DNA of 64,000 nucleotides from Ustulina deusta (lineage: Eukaryota > Ascomycota > Sordariomycetes > Xylariales > Xylariaceae), in the NCBI GenBank assembly GCA_023159155.1, contig JAJNNX010000003.1:1302001-1366000 (forward strand), written 5' to 3'. The notes beneath the pieces are model-generated. The model worked only from the letters and a program-made list of their open reading frames with translations, had not been told where the DNA came from and did no database searches. Position numbers and translations under genes: made by a program. Below, piece after piece: positions 49,545 to 61,159 of this stretch. Each line of letters opens with the position of its first letter. Position 1 is the stretch's first letter.

Positions 49545-49571
49545 TTGATCTCTATAGAGCCATTAAACGAC

Positions 49572-51101
49572 ATGACAGAAGCATCCTCGTCCTCGTCGAC
49601 TCTACGGTCGCCATCCCGACCTTCAACCCCAATTACCGAGTCGACTGCGTTACTACTGAAGCCAACGAGTGGACATGAGGATGAGGTCGGGCCGAGGCAT
49701 CGACAATGGCTCGGAGAAATCTGGATACTGACAAAAGCAGCAATACCTGTGATATTAGCATACACACTCCAGAATAGCCTTCAAACCGCATCTGTACTAA
49801 TTGTTGGACGACTCTCGCCGGAAGCTCTGGCTACAGCCGCTTTCTCGTACATGTTTGCAGCGGCGAGCGCGTGGTTGGTTGCCCTAGGCGGTACAACAGC
49901 ACTTGATACGCTTGCATCCAGTAGCTTTACAGGGTCGCAAGATCGACACGACCTAGGAATTCTTTTGCAACGAGGAATTTTCGTATTTACCATTCTGTAT
50001 GCCATTATTGCCGTAATATGGGGCATGTCAGAGCCATTGTTCCGAGCGCTGGGGCAGGAAGAGTTTATCTGTGTCCAGAGCTCTAAATTCCTCCAGATCC
50101 TCATTCCAGGAGGACTCGGGTATGTTTGGTTCGAGGCGATGAAAAAGTATCTCCAGGCACAAGAAATTTATGAACCGGGAACCTACGTTCTCCTGGTCAC
50201 CTCCCCGCTCAACATGTTTTTGAATTGGTTGCTCGTCCACAGACTGGAGATCGGGCTATACGGGGCACCAATCGCAACTGGCATTAGTTACTGGGTGTCT
50301 TTCCTTCTGCTCGTTGCCTATGCGGTGTTCATCCGTGGTCACGAGTGTTGGGGCGGACTGAACCCGAAACTCGCCATCTCGCACCTGTGGCCATTCACGC
50401 GCTTAGCACTGTTAGGTGTTGTCCAAGTTGGCACTGAATGGTGGGCTTTCGAGATTGTGGCGCTGGCAGCCGGGCGATTAGGTATAATTCCACTCGCCGC
50501 ACAATCCGTCATCATGACTGTGGATCAGATCATCAACACAATCCCCTTTGGGTTAGGTGTCGCCGCTTCCGCCCGGATTGGCAACCTCCTCGGCGCACAA
50601 AGACCACGGGATGCAGCGCACGCGGCCCACTGTGCTGCGGTGCTCTCGGTCCTGAACGGGACCATCATCCTAGCCATCCTCATGAGCACAAGGAACGTGT
50701 TCGGCAAGATGTTCAACGACGACGAGCGCGTGGTCAGGCTAGTAGGAGAGGTGATGCCGTATGTGGCACTGTTCCAGATCGCAGACGGGCTGAATGGGAG
50801 TTGCGGGGGCGCTCTGAGAGGAATGGGGAAGCAATGGGTTGGGGCTCTCGTCAACCTCGTCAGCTACTACGGCGGTGCATTGCCGACGGGCATATACCTC
50901 GCATTCCACGGCTGGGGGCTGGGGGGGCTCTGGCTCGGCAATTGCGTGGCTCTGTACATCGTGGGAGCTCTTGAATGGGGAATCGTGGGTTTGACCAAGT
51001 GGGATAAAGAAGCCGAAAAGGCGATAGAAAGGCTCCAGGCTGGGGGGATCGGCGCACAACAAAATGTGGTGGACAGTCCGTTAGGATCTACGATTTGCTA
51101 G
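49572..51101 (+). CDS. MATE family multidrug/metabolite exporter
   Basis: Intronless 509-residue membrane protein of the MOP/MATE family, which exports organic cations or metabolites by proton or sodium antiport. The acidic Ser-rich N-terminus is followed by 12 predicted membrane segments in two MatE repeats. Seen: ILAYTLQNSLQTASVLIVGR in TM1-2, GGTTALDTLASSSFTGSQ (the TM3 region with the usual ALxTLxxQA-like motif), PLNMFLNWLLVH, GVVQVGTEWWAFEIVALAAG opening repeat 2, PFGLGVAASARIGNLLGA and LRGMGKQWVGALVNLVSYY. Length and order match yeast Erc1-like fungal MATE proteins. I start at 49572 because no ATG precedes it in frame. No frameshift. It ends about 570 bp before the inverted-repeat edge of the AT-rich block. 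Confidence 0.96.
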   Translation: MTEASSSSSTLRSPSRPSTPITESTALLLKPTSGHEDEVGPRHRQWLGEIWILTKAAIPVILAYTLQNSLQTASVLIVGRLSPEALATAAFSYMFAAASAWLVALGGTTALDTLASSSFTGSQDRHDLGILLQRGIFVFTILYAIIAVIWGMSEPLFRALGQEEFICVQSSKFLQILIPGGLGYVWFEAMKKYLQAQEIYEPGTYVLLVTSPLNMFLNWLLVHRLEIGLYGAPIATGISYWVSFLLLVAYAVFIRGHECWGGLNPKLAISHLWPFTRLALLGVVQVGTEWWAFEIVALAAGRLGIIPLAAQSVIMTVDQIINTIPFGLGVAASARIGNLLGAQRPRDAAHAAHCAAVLSVLNGTIILAILMSTRNVFGKMFNDDERVVRLVGEVMPYVALFQIADGLNGSCGGALRGMGKQWVGALVNLVSYYGGALPTGIYLAFHGWGLGGLWLGNCVALYIVGALEWGIVGLTKWDKEAEKAIERLQAGGIGAQQNVVDSPLGSTIC

Positions 51102-51666
51102 AAACAGGCCGGCCAAGTGTCGTATCATAGAACAAAATACAGGTGTGTATAAGTGAATGGCTGTGATCACTCTTGCGGCTATCTGAGAATGAGATTGGCG
51201 CGCGGCTCATGGGATTGGGTGGGTGGATGGCTCTCTGCCACTGCTGTCCTCCGGGTATGGTGGGGGTAGTGTGCGATCTGGTTGCTAGGGGGCCAAATGT
51301 GGGTACCCAGGAAGCCAATTATTGAGAGGATTGTTGCTATGGGCATGCATGAAGCAGTGGCGAATAGCGGGAGGCCCACACAACCATCTTGGATGGGTAT
51401 ACTTATTACTTACAGTAACATGTATCCTTTTTTATTTTTATTGTCTGCCTACTGACAAGACAGAAGATAACATGAAATATGTAAGCCAAGGCAGAATAAA
51501 TAATTGGTCAAATTTAAGCGTTATATAAGTTAGAATATGACTACCATATTGTTATTTTAAGGTATGCGCAATGTCTAGGTGTAGTAGTGCTGTGTAGAGT
51601 GTACACCGGCCATACCATCCAAAACTGGCCTATGACCTCATTCGCCCGGTAGGTACCTGCCTGAGA
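51102..51666. other. Flank between the MATE gene and the AT-rich element
   Basis: About 560 bp of near-normal composition with the MATE 3' flank. No gene seen. It ends with TACCTGCCTGAGA just outside the TA dinucleotide that borders the inverted repeat. Confidence 0.5.
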
Positions 51667-51668
51667 TA

Positions 51669-51711
51669 CCGCATTCCTCGATTAGAACTTGACCGGCGCT
51701 AATAGCTTGGC
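51669..51711 (+). repeat. Left terminal inverted repeat
   Basis: 43 bp, identical in inverted orientation to 61117-61159; with the flanking A the match is 44 bp and with TA it is 45 bp. Composition is normal GC, in sharp contrast with the interior that begins about 70 bp further in. Confidence 0.92.
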
Positions 51712-52599
51712 ATACAATAATCTTTTCTGCTAGACCATAATTAGAGAACATTTACCTAAGCAAATATTATACAAATATGCTTGTTCTTAACGGAATGTTT
51801 ATATAGTGCTAATTTTTGTTAGTTAAACAGATTTATAGCTAGAATATATAGCTAAATTATATGTTTTATAGTTAAAACATATAAAATAGCTAAATTTTTT
51901 AATTTTAGTTAAATTATATAAATTTATAATAATATTAATAGTATAACTAATTAATATAGTTTATTAACTTAGCTAAAATAGCCCTAATATTACTACTTAT
52001 ACTTAAACTATGCAATTAAATAAAAAAAAATATTATAAAAGCTAAATATAGCTTTTTAAAGCTTATTAAATAGATTTATAAATATTATTTAAAGCAAAAA
52101 AAAATAAAAATATTATTATTTATTAAAAATTATTAGATTTTATTTAATTTAAATATTAATAATAAATATATATTAATAAGTAAAAGTTAGATTTTTATTA
52201 GTACTTTATTTATTATTAAAAAAAACTTTTATAGATTTTTTTTTTAAAAAGCTACTATATATTTTAAAATATCTAGCAAGTAATATATTTCTAACTAATA
52301 AATATAACAAAAAATGATCTTTAGTAGTTATATTTTTTAGTTTAGTTCTTACTAGCTAGAATTAGAAGCAATATTATAAAAAGAATTCTATTAAACAAAA
52401 CAAAATCAAAAATTAATAATACCTACTTAGTTTAAATAAAAAGCAATAGTTATTTTTAGTATTTTTTACCCCAATTATAGTAATATATTTATATTTTTAA
52501 ATAAATAGTTTAAAGGGTTCCTATAGCATTATTAGATTAGTTATTATTAAATTATATATATATTTATAAAAATGCTTAAAAAAATAATTAGCTATATTA

Positions 52600-52849
52600 A
52601 TATATTTTTGCAGTTTCTTGTAATAGTTAGTACAGTCTTAGTAAGACCCGCAAGAACTCTAGACCTATATAGCAATAAAATAGGAAGTTTACGTATAGAC
52701 CAACCTAACTTTATAGCTATATATATAAAGTTTATATTTATTTACTTTATAAATTTTAACTTTTTTTTTTTTTTTTTTTTTTAGCTTAAAATCTTTGTTT
52801 ATAATATTAATAAACTAGCTATAAAAGCTTTATTTAATTAATTATAATA
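52600..52849 (+). repeat. Direct repeat copy 1 (probable 5' LTR of a RIP-degraded retroelement)
   Basis: Matches 58750-58983 in direct orientation over about 230 bp, including CTAGACCTATATAGCAATAA, the GTTTACGTA word, a poly-T run and AAACTAGCTAT. Nearly all differences are C/T or G/A, as RIP would cause after the copies were identical. Copy spacing is 6130 bp. The exact outer end is not clear because both sides are eroded. Confidence 0.62.
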
Positions 52850-54572
52850 TTACTTTAAACTTACTAATTATTTGTTAATAAGTATTTAATAAATATATAT
52901 TTTTTATTTTGCTATAATTAGCAAAATATAAATAAACTTTTTTTTTTAATTATATATTTAATATAAAAAATTATATATTTTATAATATAAATTTAACTTT
53001 AATATAATTTTAATAAAATTTTTAATTTTTATACTATTTAAAAACTAATAATTTATAAAAAACTTAACTTTAAACATTTTTATTTTATTTTTAGTTTTTA
53101 AACAATTAGAACAATTCTAGTTTTTAAATATAGCTAGCTTTTTATTATTAAATAATTTTAAAATCTTTTTTTTAGTAAAAAAAAAAAGATTAAATACTAA
53201 ACTTTTTTATAAACGTTTTAAGCGAACTAATACTTAAAAAAAAATCTAAAAAAAATAAAAAGTTAAAACTTAAAAAAGTAAAATCTAAACTAGAACTAGA
53301 ACTATTTAAAATAAGTAATATATTTAAAAACGTAGTACTAAATATTATAGCTATATAAACTTATAATTTTACGTTAGTTCTAGCAGAACTTTTTTAATAA
53401 ATAAAAAAAATAAAGCGCTAATTTTTTAATACGTTTACTTTAGCACTTTTAAAAAATAATTACGATTTAATAATAAAAAGTATATTTAAAAGTACTAATT
53501 TTAAACTTTTTAGTTTTGCTATTTTATTTGTTTTTTATTTTATTAGTTTATTTTTTAGCGCTTTAAACCCTGCTTATACTAAAAAAGCTAAAATATAAAA
53601 AACTAATTCTAATAAGTTTGCAAGAAATAAAGCTCTATTTAATAATTAGGTTTATAAATTAATAAAAAAGCTAAATAAAAATATTACTATATTTTAAACT
53701 AAAAATAATTAATTTTAATATATTATAAACTAGTTAAAAAAACATACTAAAAAATTAATAAAAATATATTTTTATTTAATTAAAAAACTATTTAATAATA
53801 TTATTAAAATAATCTAAGTTTTATTAGTAATTTATTATAACTTTAATTAAGCAGTTATAACTTATAAAATATTTTAAGTTTATATATATATAATTAATAA
53901 AAATATTAATAAGTTTATTTTTATATTTAATAGTTTAGTTTAAAAGTATTAACTAGTTAAATTATAATAAAAATATAAATTATAAAATTATTTTTATATA
54001 AACTTAAAAAAAAACTTATATAAAGTTTTTATAAATTTAGATATTTTTTATAAGTTGTTTATTAATAAAGTTATTAAATTAATATATAATATTAAACAAG
54101 CTTATAAAAATTATTAATAAATTAAGCTTGTTAGTTCGACTAAATAAAAATCTAATTTAAATAACTAAGTTTTTAGCAAACCGGCTTACTAATTTTTAGT
54201 TAATTTTAAAAGTTCTAAAATATTTATTTTAAAATAATTAAAACAAATACTAACTATAAAAAAAAAAAAAGCTTATTAAAATAATAAAACTTATTTTATT
54301 TATAATAAAAAAAAATATATATATTAATTAACTGCTTTAACTAAAAACTTAAAATTTTAAGTATTTAATTAGCAAAAAAAAGCTTTAATAAAAATAGCTC
54401 TAATAGTTTATTTAATTTAAAAAATAAGTAAAACTAACAGAAGTTTTTTTATTAATTTTTTATTTACTTTAGCTAAAATATATAACTAAAATAAATTAAT
54501 TACTTTTAAAATATTTACTTAATTATAAATTAATAGTATTAAAATAAAAACTTTAATTTTATATAATATTAG

Positions 54573-54840
54573 TGTTGGATTAATCGTACGCAATTAGCTA
54601 GGGCACTTACGGACCCCTTTGTACGAAGGGGTCTGGCCAAGGGGTCTAGGCCAAGGGGTCCGGCTAGGACCCACCTACAGACCCTTCCGTACGGAAGGGT
54701 ATATAGGGGGCTCCCACCTACCCATTTCCTTCCTTTCTCTCCCTCCTTTGAGTGTGGCATATAGTGAATAGACTGTATTCCACCAACCTTGCAGGCATGT
54801 ACTGCTGCCTTAGAAATATGCAGTACATTCCATTCAAACA
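54573..54840 (+). mobile_element. Solo LTR with 5-bp target duplication, GC-normal
   Basis: A 268-bp island of ordinary composition inside the AT-rich block. It starts TGTTGGATTAATCG and ends CATTCAAACA (TG...CA), and ATTAG occurs directly on both sides (54568-54572 and 54841-54845), the 5-bp duplication made by LTR-retroelement integrase. The TGTTGGA start resembles copia-type LTRs. It contains a perfect 20-bp palindrome centred on CCGTACGG, an imperfect one (ACCCCTT-TGTACG-AAGGGGT), repeats of CAAGGGGTC, and a TATATAG box just after the second palindrome. The internal part was lost, presumably by LTR-LTR recombination. It carries no RIP damage, so it arrived after the surrounding DNA was mutated. 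Confidence 0.86.
54663..54720 (+). promoter_or_regulatory. Putative LTR promoter: 20-bp palindrome and TATA box
   Basis: Inside the solo LTR, the perfect palindrome ACCCTTCCGTACGGAAGGGT is followed directly by ATATAGG, giving a TATA-like element, then CT-rich DNA (CCTTCCTTTCTCTCCCTCC). This is the layout of a fungal promoter with a symmetric activator site. Whether it still drives transcription is unknown. Confidence 0.45.
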
Positions 54841-56132
54841 ATTAGAGCTTATATTTTTTTAATAATTAGCTATAAGTTTATATAATAAATTAAGCAATAG
54901 TTAAAAATAAAAATAGTTTAGTTAGCTAAACTTTAAAAGTTTTATAACTACTAAAATAAAATAGTTAGCAAAATTTATAAATATTTAATATATATTATAA
55001 AAATTAATAATTAATTATTTAAAAATTAAATATTTTAAATTATTAATTTTAATTATAATATTATTATTAGTATTAAATAGTTAATAAAATAAAATGTTCT
55101 AATAAAAACTTAAAAATAATAATTAATCTAACTAAATAATTTATTTTTATTAGTTTAATTTTTATTAATAATTATAGTTAAACTTTTTAATTATAAATAA
55201 TAAAATATAAACTTAAAAATATAAAAAAATATAAATTAATATAATTAAGCGTTAAAAAAATACTATTAAATATTAAAACAACTTTTTAAAAACAAAACAA
55301 TTATTTTAAAAATAACCAAAACTAAAAAAACAAAAAAAAAACCTAAAACCTTTAAACCTAAAACAAAAAAAGTCTATATAATAATTTCTAAAAAAAAAAA
55401 AAACCAAGCTACTATTAAAAAAATTATATAAAACTTTTAAAATTACCCCTACTAAAATAAATAAAAATAATTAGCTAAAAAAACTTTAAAAAAGCTTATT
55501 ATAATTAAGTTTGTAATAATTAAAAATAATTAATATTTTATAAAAAAAATAGATTTAAATTAACTAAATAGTATTATAAAAAACTTTTAATAATAAACCG
55601 ATTTTATTTCCGAAAAAAAAAACCTTTTAGTATATAAAATTAATATAAAGCTTTTTATTTTTTTAGCTATTATATTTAAAAAAGTTTTTTTTAAAAAAAA
55701 AATCTAAAACCTTACTATTATTATAACTAAAGTTTAATATAATACTAAAACTTAATAATAAAAAATATATTTTTAGCTTTTATTAATATTATATATTTAT
55801 ATAGTTTATTTTATTTAAAAAAAAATTTATAAATAAACTACTAGCTATAAATTTTATTAAACAAAATATAAACTTAAATATTACTTCTATTTTATTTATA
55901 TTTAAATTTAAATTAATTAAACATAAGTTTATAATTAATTATTAATAAAAAAATATATATTTAAAAAATTAAATTATGCTAGCTTTAAATATTAGTAGTA
56001 CTATATTTAATTATTACAATATTACTTAATTTGCTAAACTAAATATTATTAAAACTTTTTACTAATTATTATTAATTATAAAATTATATTATTTTTTTTT
56101 TTTTAAACTTGCAAAAAAATATTTTAATAAAA

Positions 56133-56188
56133 GGTTTTATTTTTTAGTTTAAAAATAAAAGGTTTTATTTTTTAGTTTAAAAATAAAA
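56133..56188 (+). repeat. Perfect 28-nt tandem duplication
   Basis: Units 56133-56160 and 56161-56188 are identical. Each unit starts GGTTTTATTTTT and ends AAAAATAAAA, so the array can also fold as a hairpin. Perfect identity within heavily mutated DNA shows that the duplication is later than the mutation wave. Confidence 0.85.
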
Positions 56189-58749
56189 CCTATTTAGTAG
56201 CAAGCCTTTATTAACACGCAAATTTAAAAACTTCTAAATAAGTTTGCAAATATTTATACAAACAATATTTTAATTTATTCTAAAACTAAAAAATAGTACT
56301 AGACCTATTATAAAAAAATAATTTATTACTTATATTAAACTAAATATTAAAAAAATATTAAAAAATTTTGTTTTAATATATTTATTATTAATTATTTAAA
56401 AATAGTTATAAAAACTAAAGTAAAAATTAGAATTAACTTTATTAAAATCTAAGCAATCCTAAATTAAAATTTTAATAATTTTAAAAATATTAAGTTAATT
56501 TAATTATTTTTTAGGCTTTATAATTATATTTATATATTTATTTACTATACTAGTAAAATTGCTGTTCTTTTAAATTAATTATTTAAAAAAAAAAAACTAT
56601 TTATAATAAAACTAAAATAAAAATAAGCTTTTAAATATATAAAACTACTAGCTTATAAAATATTTATTTTAGTTTTTTTTAAGCCTAGTTAATTAATATA
56701 AATAAAAACAAATATTTTATATAATATAATAAAAAAAATTATCTAGCAATAATAAAAAAATATAACCTAAAAACTTATAAAATATTTTTTTAAAACAATA
56801 ATACTAATTAAGCAAGCTTACTTAATTTAAAACTATAAACTTTTAGTAGTAATATAAACTTTAGAACACTACTACTTAGAGCTTTTTAAAACTAAGTTTT
56901 TTATAATAACTAATTATTAAGCTTTATTATATTTTTTAAATAAATAGATTTTATTAATATAATAAATATACTAAGCTAACTTTTTATTAAATTTTAATAT
57001 TATTTTTTAATATTAATTAGAACAAAAAAATATAATAGTTAATATTTTATTAAAAAAAACAGCTAAACTTTTTATAATTAAAACTAAAAAAGCTAAAAAA
57101 TAAATAATAATATTAGTTCTGCCTAATAAAATACTAAATCCTATATTAACTATAGACCTTTTATTTAATACTTCCCGAAAAGCTAACCTAGTAAACTTAA
57201 TCAAACAAAAAAACTAGTTATAAAAGCTAAAAAATAAAAACAAAAAACTATATATATTTAAGGTTACTTTAAATAAAACTATTTTTTTTTGTATAGCTTT
57301 AATTTAAAAAGCTTATATATTTCTAATTATTATATACCAAAGTTAATATAAAACAATCAAAATATTAAAACAAAAATATTATTAGTTTTATTTAAAATAT
57401 AATTATAAATAATATATATATAATTATTACAATTATAAAAAAAATAAAATACTACAAAACAAAACTTTTAGCTTTTTTTATTTATTGTTTATACTAGCTG
57501 CAATATAGCAACATATAATAATAAATAGCAAAAACATACTACTTAACTAATAAAGTTATAACTATATATAAATATTTATAAATAAGTTTAGCTATTTAAT
57601 TATAATTTTATTTAGTAAAAAAATAAATATTATAAAATTGCTAGCTATATAATATTATAAAAATCTATATAGATTTTTTAGTATATTAAATATATAAATA
57701 TTAAATAATATAAAACTATTTATTTTTAAATTTATAATAATAATTAATAATTTTATAAATATTAAATATTATTTTAGTAGCGCTTATTACTTTTAAATTT
57801 AAAAAATAGTAAAATTAACTAATTAAAAACTAAACTAATAATTTTATTTTTATATTAATAAATACTAAAACAATTAAAATATTTATTTTTTTGTTTTAGA
57901 TTTTATATATAATTTTTTATAATATTTATTAATTAATATATTATTACTAAAAATAGCAATAAAAATTAAAATATAAAACTTTTTAATAGTAAATATTAAT
58001 AAAACTATTATAAATTTTAATACTAAGCAATAAGCGCTTAAACTAGTCCGCTAAACCTAGAATATTTAAAAAATAATATATAATATAGCAACCTTTATAT
58101 AAAAATAATATAAACTATAAACTAATAAAAAAAATGCTTAATAAATTTTAAAATAAAAAATAAAATTTTTTTAAAAAAAAAAAGTTTTGTAACGTAAATA
58201 TTAACTATTAGATTGGACTTTTAATTAGTTAAACTTTTTAAAATTTTAAAAAAACAAAAATTTAGCTATATTTTTAATTTGTTTAACTTTTATAAAATAA
58301 AAAACCTGTTCTATGCTAACTAATTATAAAAAATAAGCAATAATTTTTTATTTTAATAAATCTAATTATTGCTTTTAGTAAAAAATATTAATAATAAAGC
58401 AAAATTTAAAGTTAAACAAATCAAACAATTAAAAATATATAAAAAAAATAAAAAGTTATAATATTAAGTTGTTTAAAAAAACTATAATTTTAATAATATT
58501 TAATATATAATTTAAAAATTTAAAAATATATTAATTAAACTTAACTAATTTTATAAAACTTATAAAAAAACTTCTAGATTTTTTATAAAATTACAAAAAT
58601 AAATACATATAATAATAGCTAATAAATTTATAAATAATTATAAAAATAATAATAAAGCAATATAATATAAAAAAACTATATAAACTTAATATTATTAGTA
58701 ATTTTGAATTAAAACTATATTTAAATTTTTAGTTTTAAAAAAAAGTAAT

Positions 58750-58983
58750 ATAATAATTAGTATAATTTTAGCAAAACTTATAAAAATTCTAGACCTATAT
58801 AGCAATAAAATAAAAAGTTTACGTACGGACCAACTTAACTTTGCAGCTATATATATAAAGTTTATATCTATTTACTTTATAAACTTTAACTTTTTTTTTT
58901 CTTTTTTTTCTTTTTTAGCTTAGAGTCTTTGTTTATAGTATTAATAAACTAGCTATGGAAGCTTTACTTGACTAATCGTAACA
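58750..58983 (+). repeat. Direct repeat copy 2 (probable 3' LTR)
   Basis: Second copy of the 52600-52849 repeat. It is less degraded (it keeps GTACGGACCAAC, TAGAGTCTTTG and GACTAATCGTAACA where copy 1 has T or A) and ends with AACA at 58983, compatible with the CA end of an LTR. The start is fixed only approximately. Confidence 0.62.
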
Positions 58984-61116
58984 TTTATTAGAAAAAACTT
59001 GTAATATAACTAGTTTTAGCTTAATATTATATTAATAAGCAACTTTGCTAAAGGTATTAGTTTTAGCAAGTTTTTTTATTACTTAATTATTAATATAAAT
59101 AAAACTTTAATATTTTTTAAGTTTTTAACGGGTTATATATATAATTTTATAAATATTAAATTAATTAAAAGAAAAAGCAATAAAAGTAGGTAAAAAAAAC
59201 ATTAAGCAACGCTAGTCTTAGTAATAATTGCTAATAAGTTATATATAAAAAAATTAAAACTTTTGATTATTTTTTATAGTAAAAGCAATATTTTTACTAA
59301 AAAAAACTATTATATTATAAAAATATTAATATAAAGTTTAATGCTATTATATATAATAATAAAAAATTATTTAAAAAATAAATTAAAATAAACCTAGCTG
59401 CTTATACTAAAAAAAATAACTATTTATTAGTAATAAATATAATTAATTTTTATAAAACCCTATAAGTTAAAAAAGTATTAAAAAATATAAATATTTTAAT
59501 AGTAATAATTTTGTTTAGTTTTATAGCTTATTTTTAATTACTAGATATAAGATTTAATAAGATTTTTAAAATCTAGCTATACAAAAAATTAAATTTTTAT
59601 TTAAAATAGCTAAATAAAATAAAAAAGTTGCTTAATAAGTAGTTAGTTAATATAAAATATATAATAGCAATTTATATTGTTAGTAATATATAAAAAAAAG
59701 CTTTTATAGCAAAAAATTAAGCTTTAGTTATAAAATTGTTTAAAAAAACTAGTATTTTTATTTATTTAAATAACTATAATAACTATTTTATTAGTATTAA
59801 AAGTATTAATTTATTATAGTTATGGTTAAATAACTAGTATTGCTAGCTAAGTAAATATATAAACTTTAAAATTATAAAAGTTATTACTATTTTAAAAAGC
59901 AGCAATAAATTTTTTATAATAATAAAAATTCTTAAAATATTTTAAAATATTTATAAATATTTTTAAAATAAAATATTAAAAAAATATATATAAATAGTAT
60001 AAGTTATATATAAATAGTTTAAAAATAAAAATAGTTAATTAATTAAAAAATATTAATATTATATAAATTATTAGTAATAATTATTAGTTTTATACTAATA
60101 TATTTTTAAATTTAAATATTAATTGCTTACTATCTTTAATATAAAATATAACTATATTAGCTATAATAAAAATAAGCTAAGTTATATAAAAAAATAATAT
60201 ATAAATGCTTTAATATAATTTAAATAGTTGTAATATATTATAATACTAAAATATATTACTAAATATTTTTAATTTTAAAAATAATCTTATTACTTAGCTA
60301 AAAATAGATTAAATTATTATTATATATATGTTTTACTATTTATTTTAAACGTTAACCTAGTTTTATTACTAAAAATATACTGCTAAAATATTTATAAAAT
60401 ATTAATATATATATATATATATATTTATAAGCTTTATAATTAATAAAATTAAATATTATATTACTAATATATATAGGTATTCTTTAGGTATACTAGCAAT
60501 AATATAGCTTTTTTTAGTATAAATAATTCTATAGCTTATATGTTTTAGTTTTATTAATTTAATATATATACTAAGTAGTAAGCTTAAGCAATATAGCAAT
60601 AATAAATATTACTATAACTAAAAAAGCATATAAATTATAATAATGCTTTAATATTAATAATGTTTATTTATTAATATATATTAAAATAAAATAAATATAC
60701 TAAAATAGTAATTAGCAATAGTTTAAGGGGCGTATATAAATATAAAAATATAGGTCTAGCTAGCCTAAAATAAAAAATTAAAATAGGTTTAGTTTTCTAA
60801 GTTTATAAATATTTTGTTAGTTATATAAATTAGGTATAATATAAAATATTTATAAACAAAATTAATTAATAGATTTTATATAATTAGAATGCTAAACTAA
60901 TAAAGTTAGTAGATTAAAGGGCTAAGCTAAATAATAGGGTTAATAGAGTAAAGTTTTAGTGCTGCACTTAGTTAGTATTAAAGCAAAAAAAATAAGTAAA
61001 AAATTAAAGTTTTATAAAAGAAAAGTAATATACCTATATAAAATAAGTGGCTAGCTAACGTATTGCTAGTTAGATTAAGGTTAAATTAATATAGTCTGTG
61101 CTGCATATTAATGCAG

Positions 61117-61159
61117 GCCAAGCTATTAGCGCCGGTCAAGTTCTAATCGAGGAATGCGG
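61117..61159 (-). repeat. Right terminal inverted repeat
   Basis: Inverted copy of 51669-51711 with no mismatch over 43 bp. It lies about 40 bp beyond the last strongly AT-rich DNA and about 540 bp before the MARVEL gene start. Confidence 0.92.

Larger units (their letters stand above)
52850..58749. mobile_element. Internal region of the degraded LTR retroelement
   Basis: About 5.9 kb between the direct repeats (less the 268-bp solo LTR inserted in it). Length fits a gypsy- or copia-type internal region, but every frame is riddled with stops and I cannot read gag, protease, reverse transcriptase or integrase motifs. It contains a perfect two-copy 28-nt tandem repeat at 56133-56188. Its identity as a retroelement rests on the flanking direct repeats only. 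Confidence 0.5.
51669..61159. mobile_element. TIR-bounded, RIP-degraded transposon block (9.5 kb)
   Basis: The two ends are perfect inverted copies of a 43-bp sequence (51669-51711 and 61117-61159, starting CCGCATTCCTCG), and each is bordered outside by TA (51667-51668, 61160-61161). Perfect TIRs plus a TA duplication are the mark of Tc1/mariner-type DNA transposition. Nearly all of the interior is extremely AT-rich with stops in every frame, as left by repeat-induced point mutation (C to T on both strands), while the TIRs kept normal GC. At 9.5 kb it is too long for one mariner element; nested insertions (below) account for about 6.5 kb, leaving 2.5-3 kb. No transposase domain can be read. 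The superfamily is inference from TIR and TSD only. It could also be two separate elements whose outer ends happen to face away from each other. Confidence 0.72.

Noticed and set aside
49157..49765. 202-codon minus frame overlapping the MATE start
   Set aside because: Antisense to real coding sequence with no domain; treated as a shadow.
52572..52784. 70-codon frame in the AT block
   Set aside because: Composed of Ile/Tyr/Phe/Asn from AT-rich DNA and a poly-T tail; falls in the LTR-like repeat.
54569..54841. 90-codon minus frame
   Set aside because: Coincides with the solo LTR; LTRs do not encode proteins and the frame has no motif.
57013..57204. 63-codon minus frame with a hydrophobic stretch
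   Set aside because: Composition-driven reading of mutated DNA; no transposase or reverse-transcriptase motif.
51800..61080. Centromere or mitochondrial insertion as explanation of the AT block
   Set aside because: The block is bounded exactly by inverted repeats with TA borders and holds LTR-like repeats; no mitochondrial gene text is readable, and 9.5 kb is small for a RIP-type centromere.
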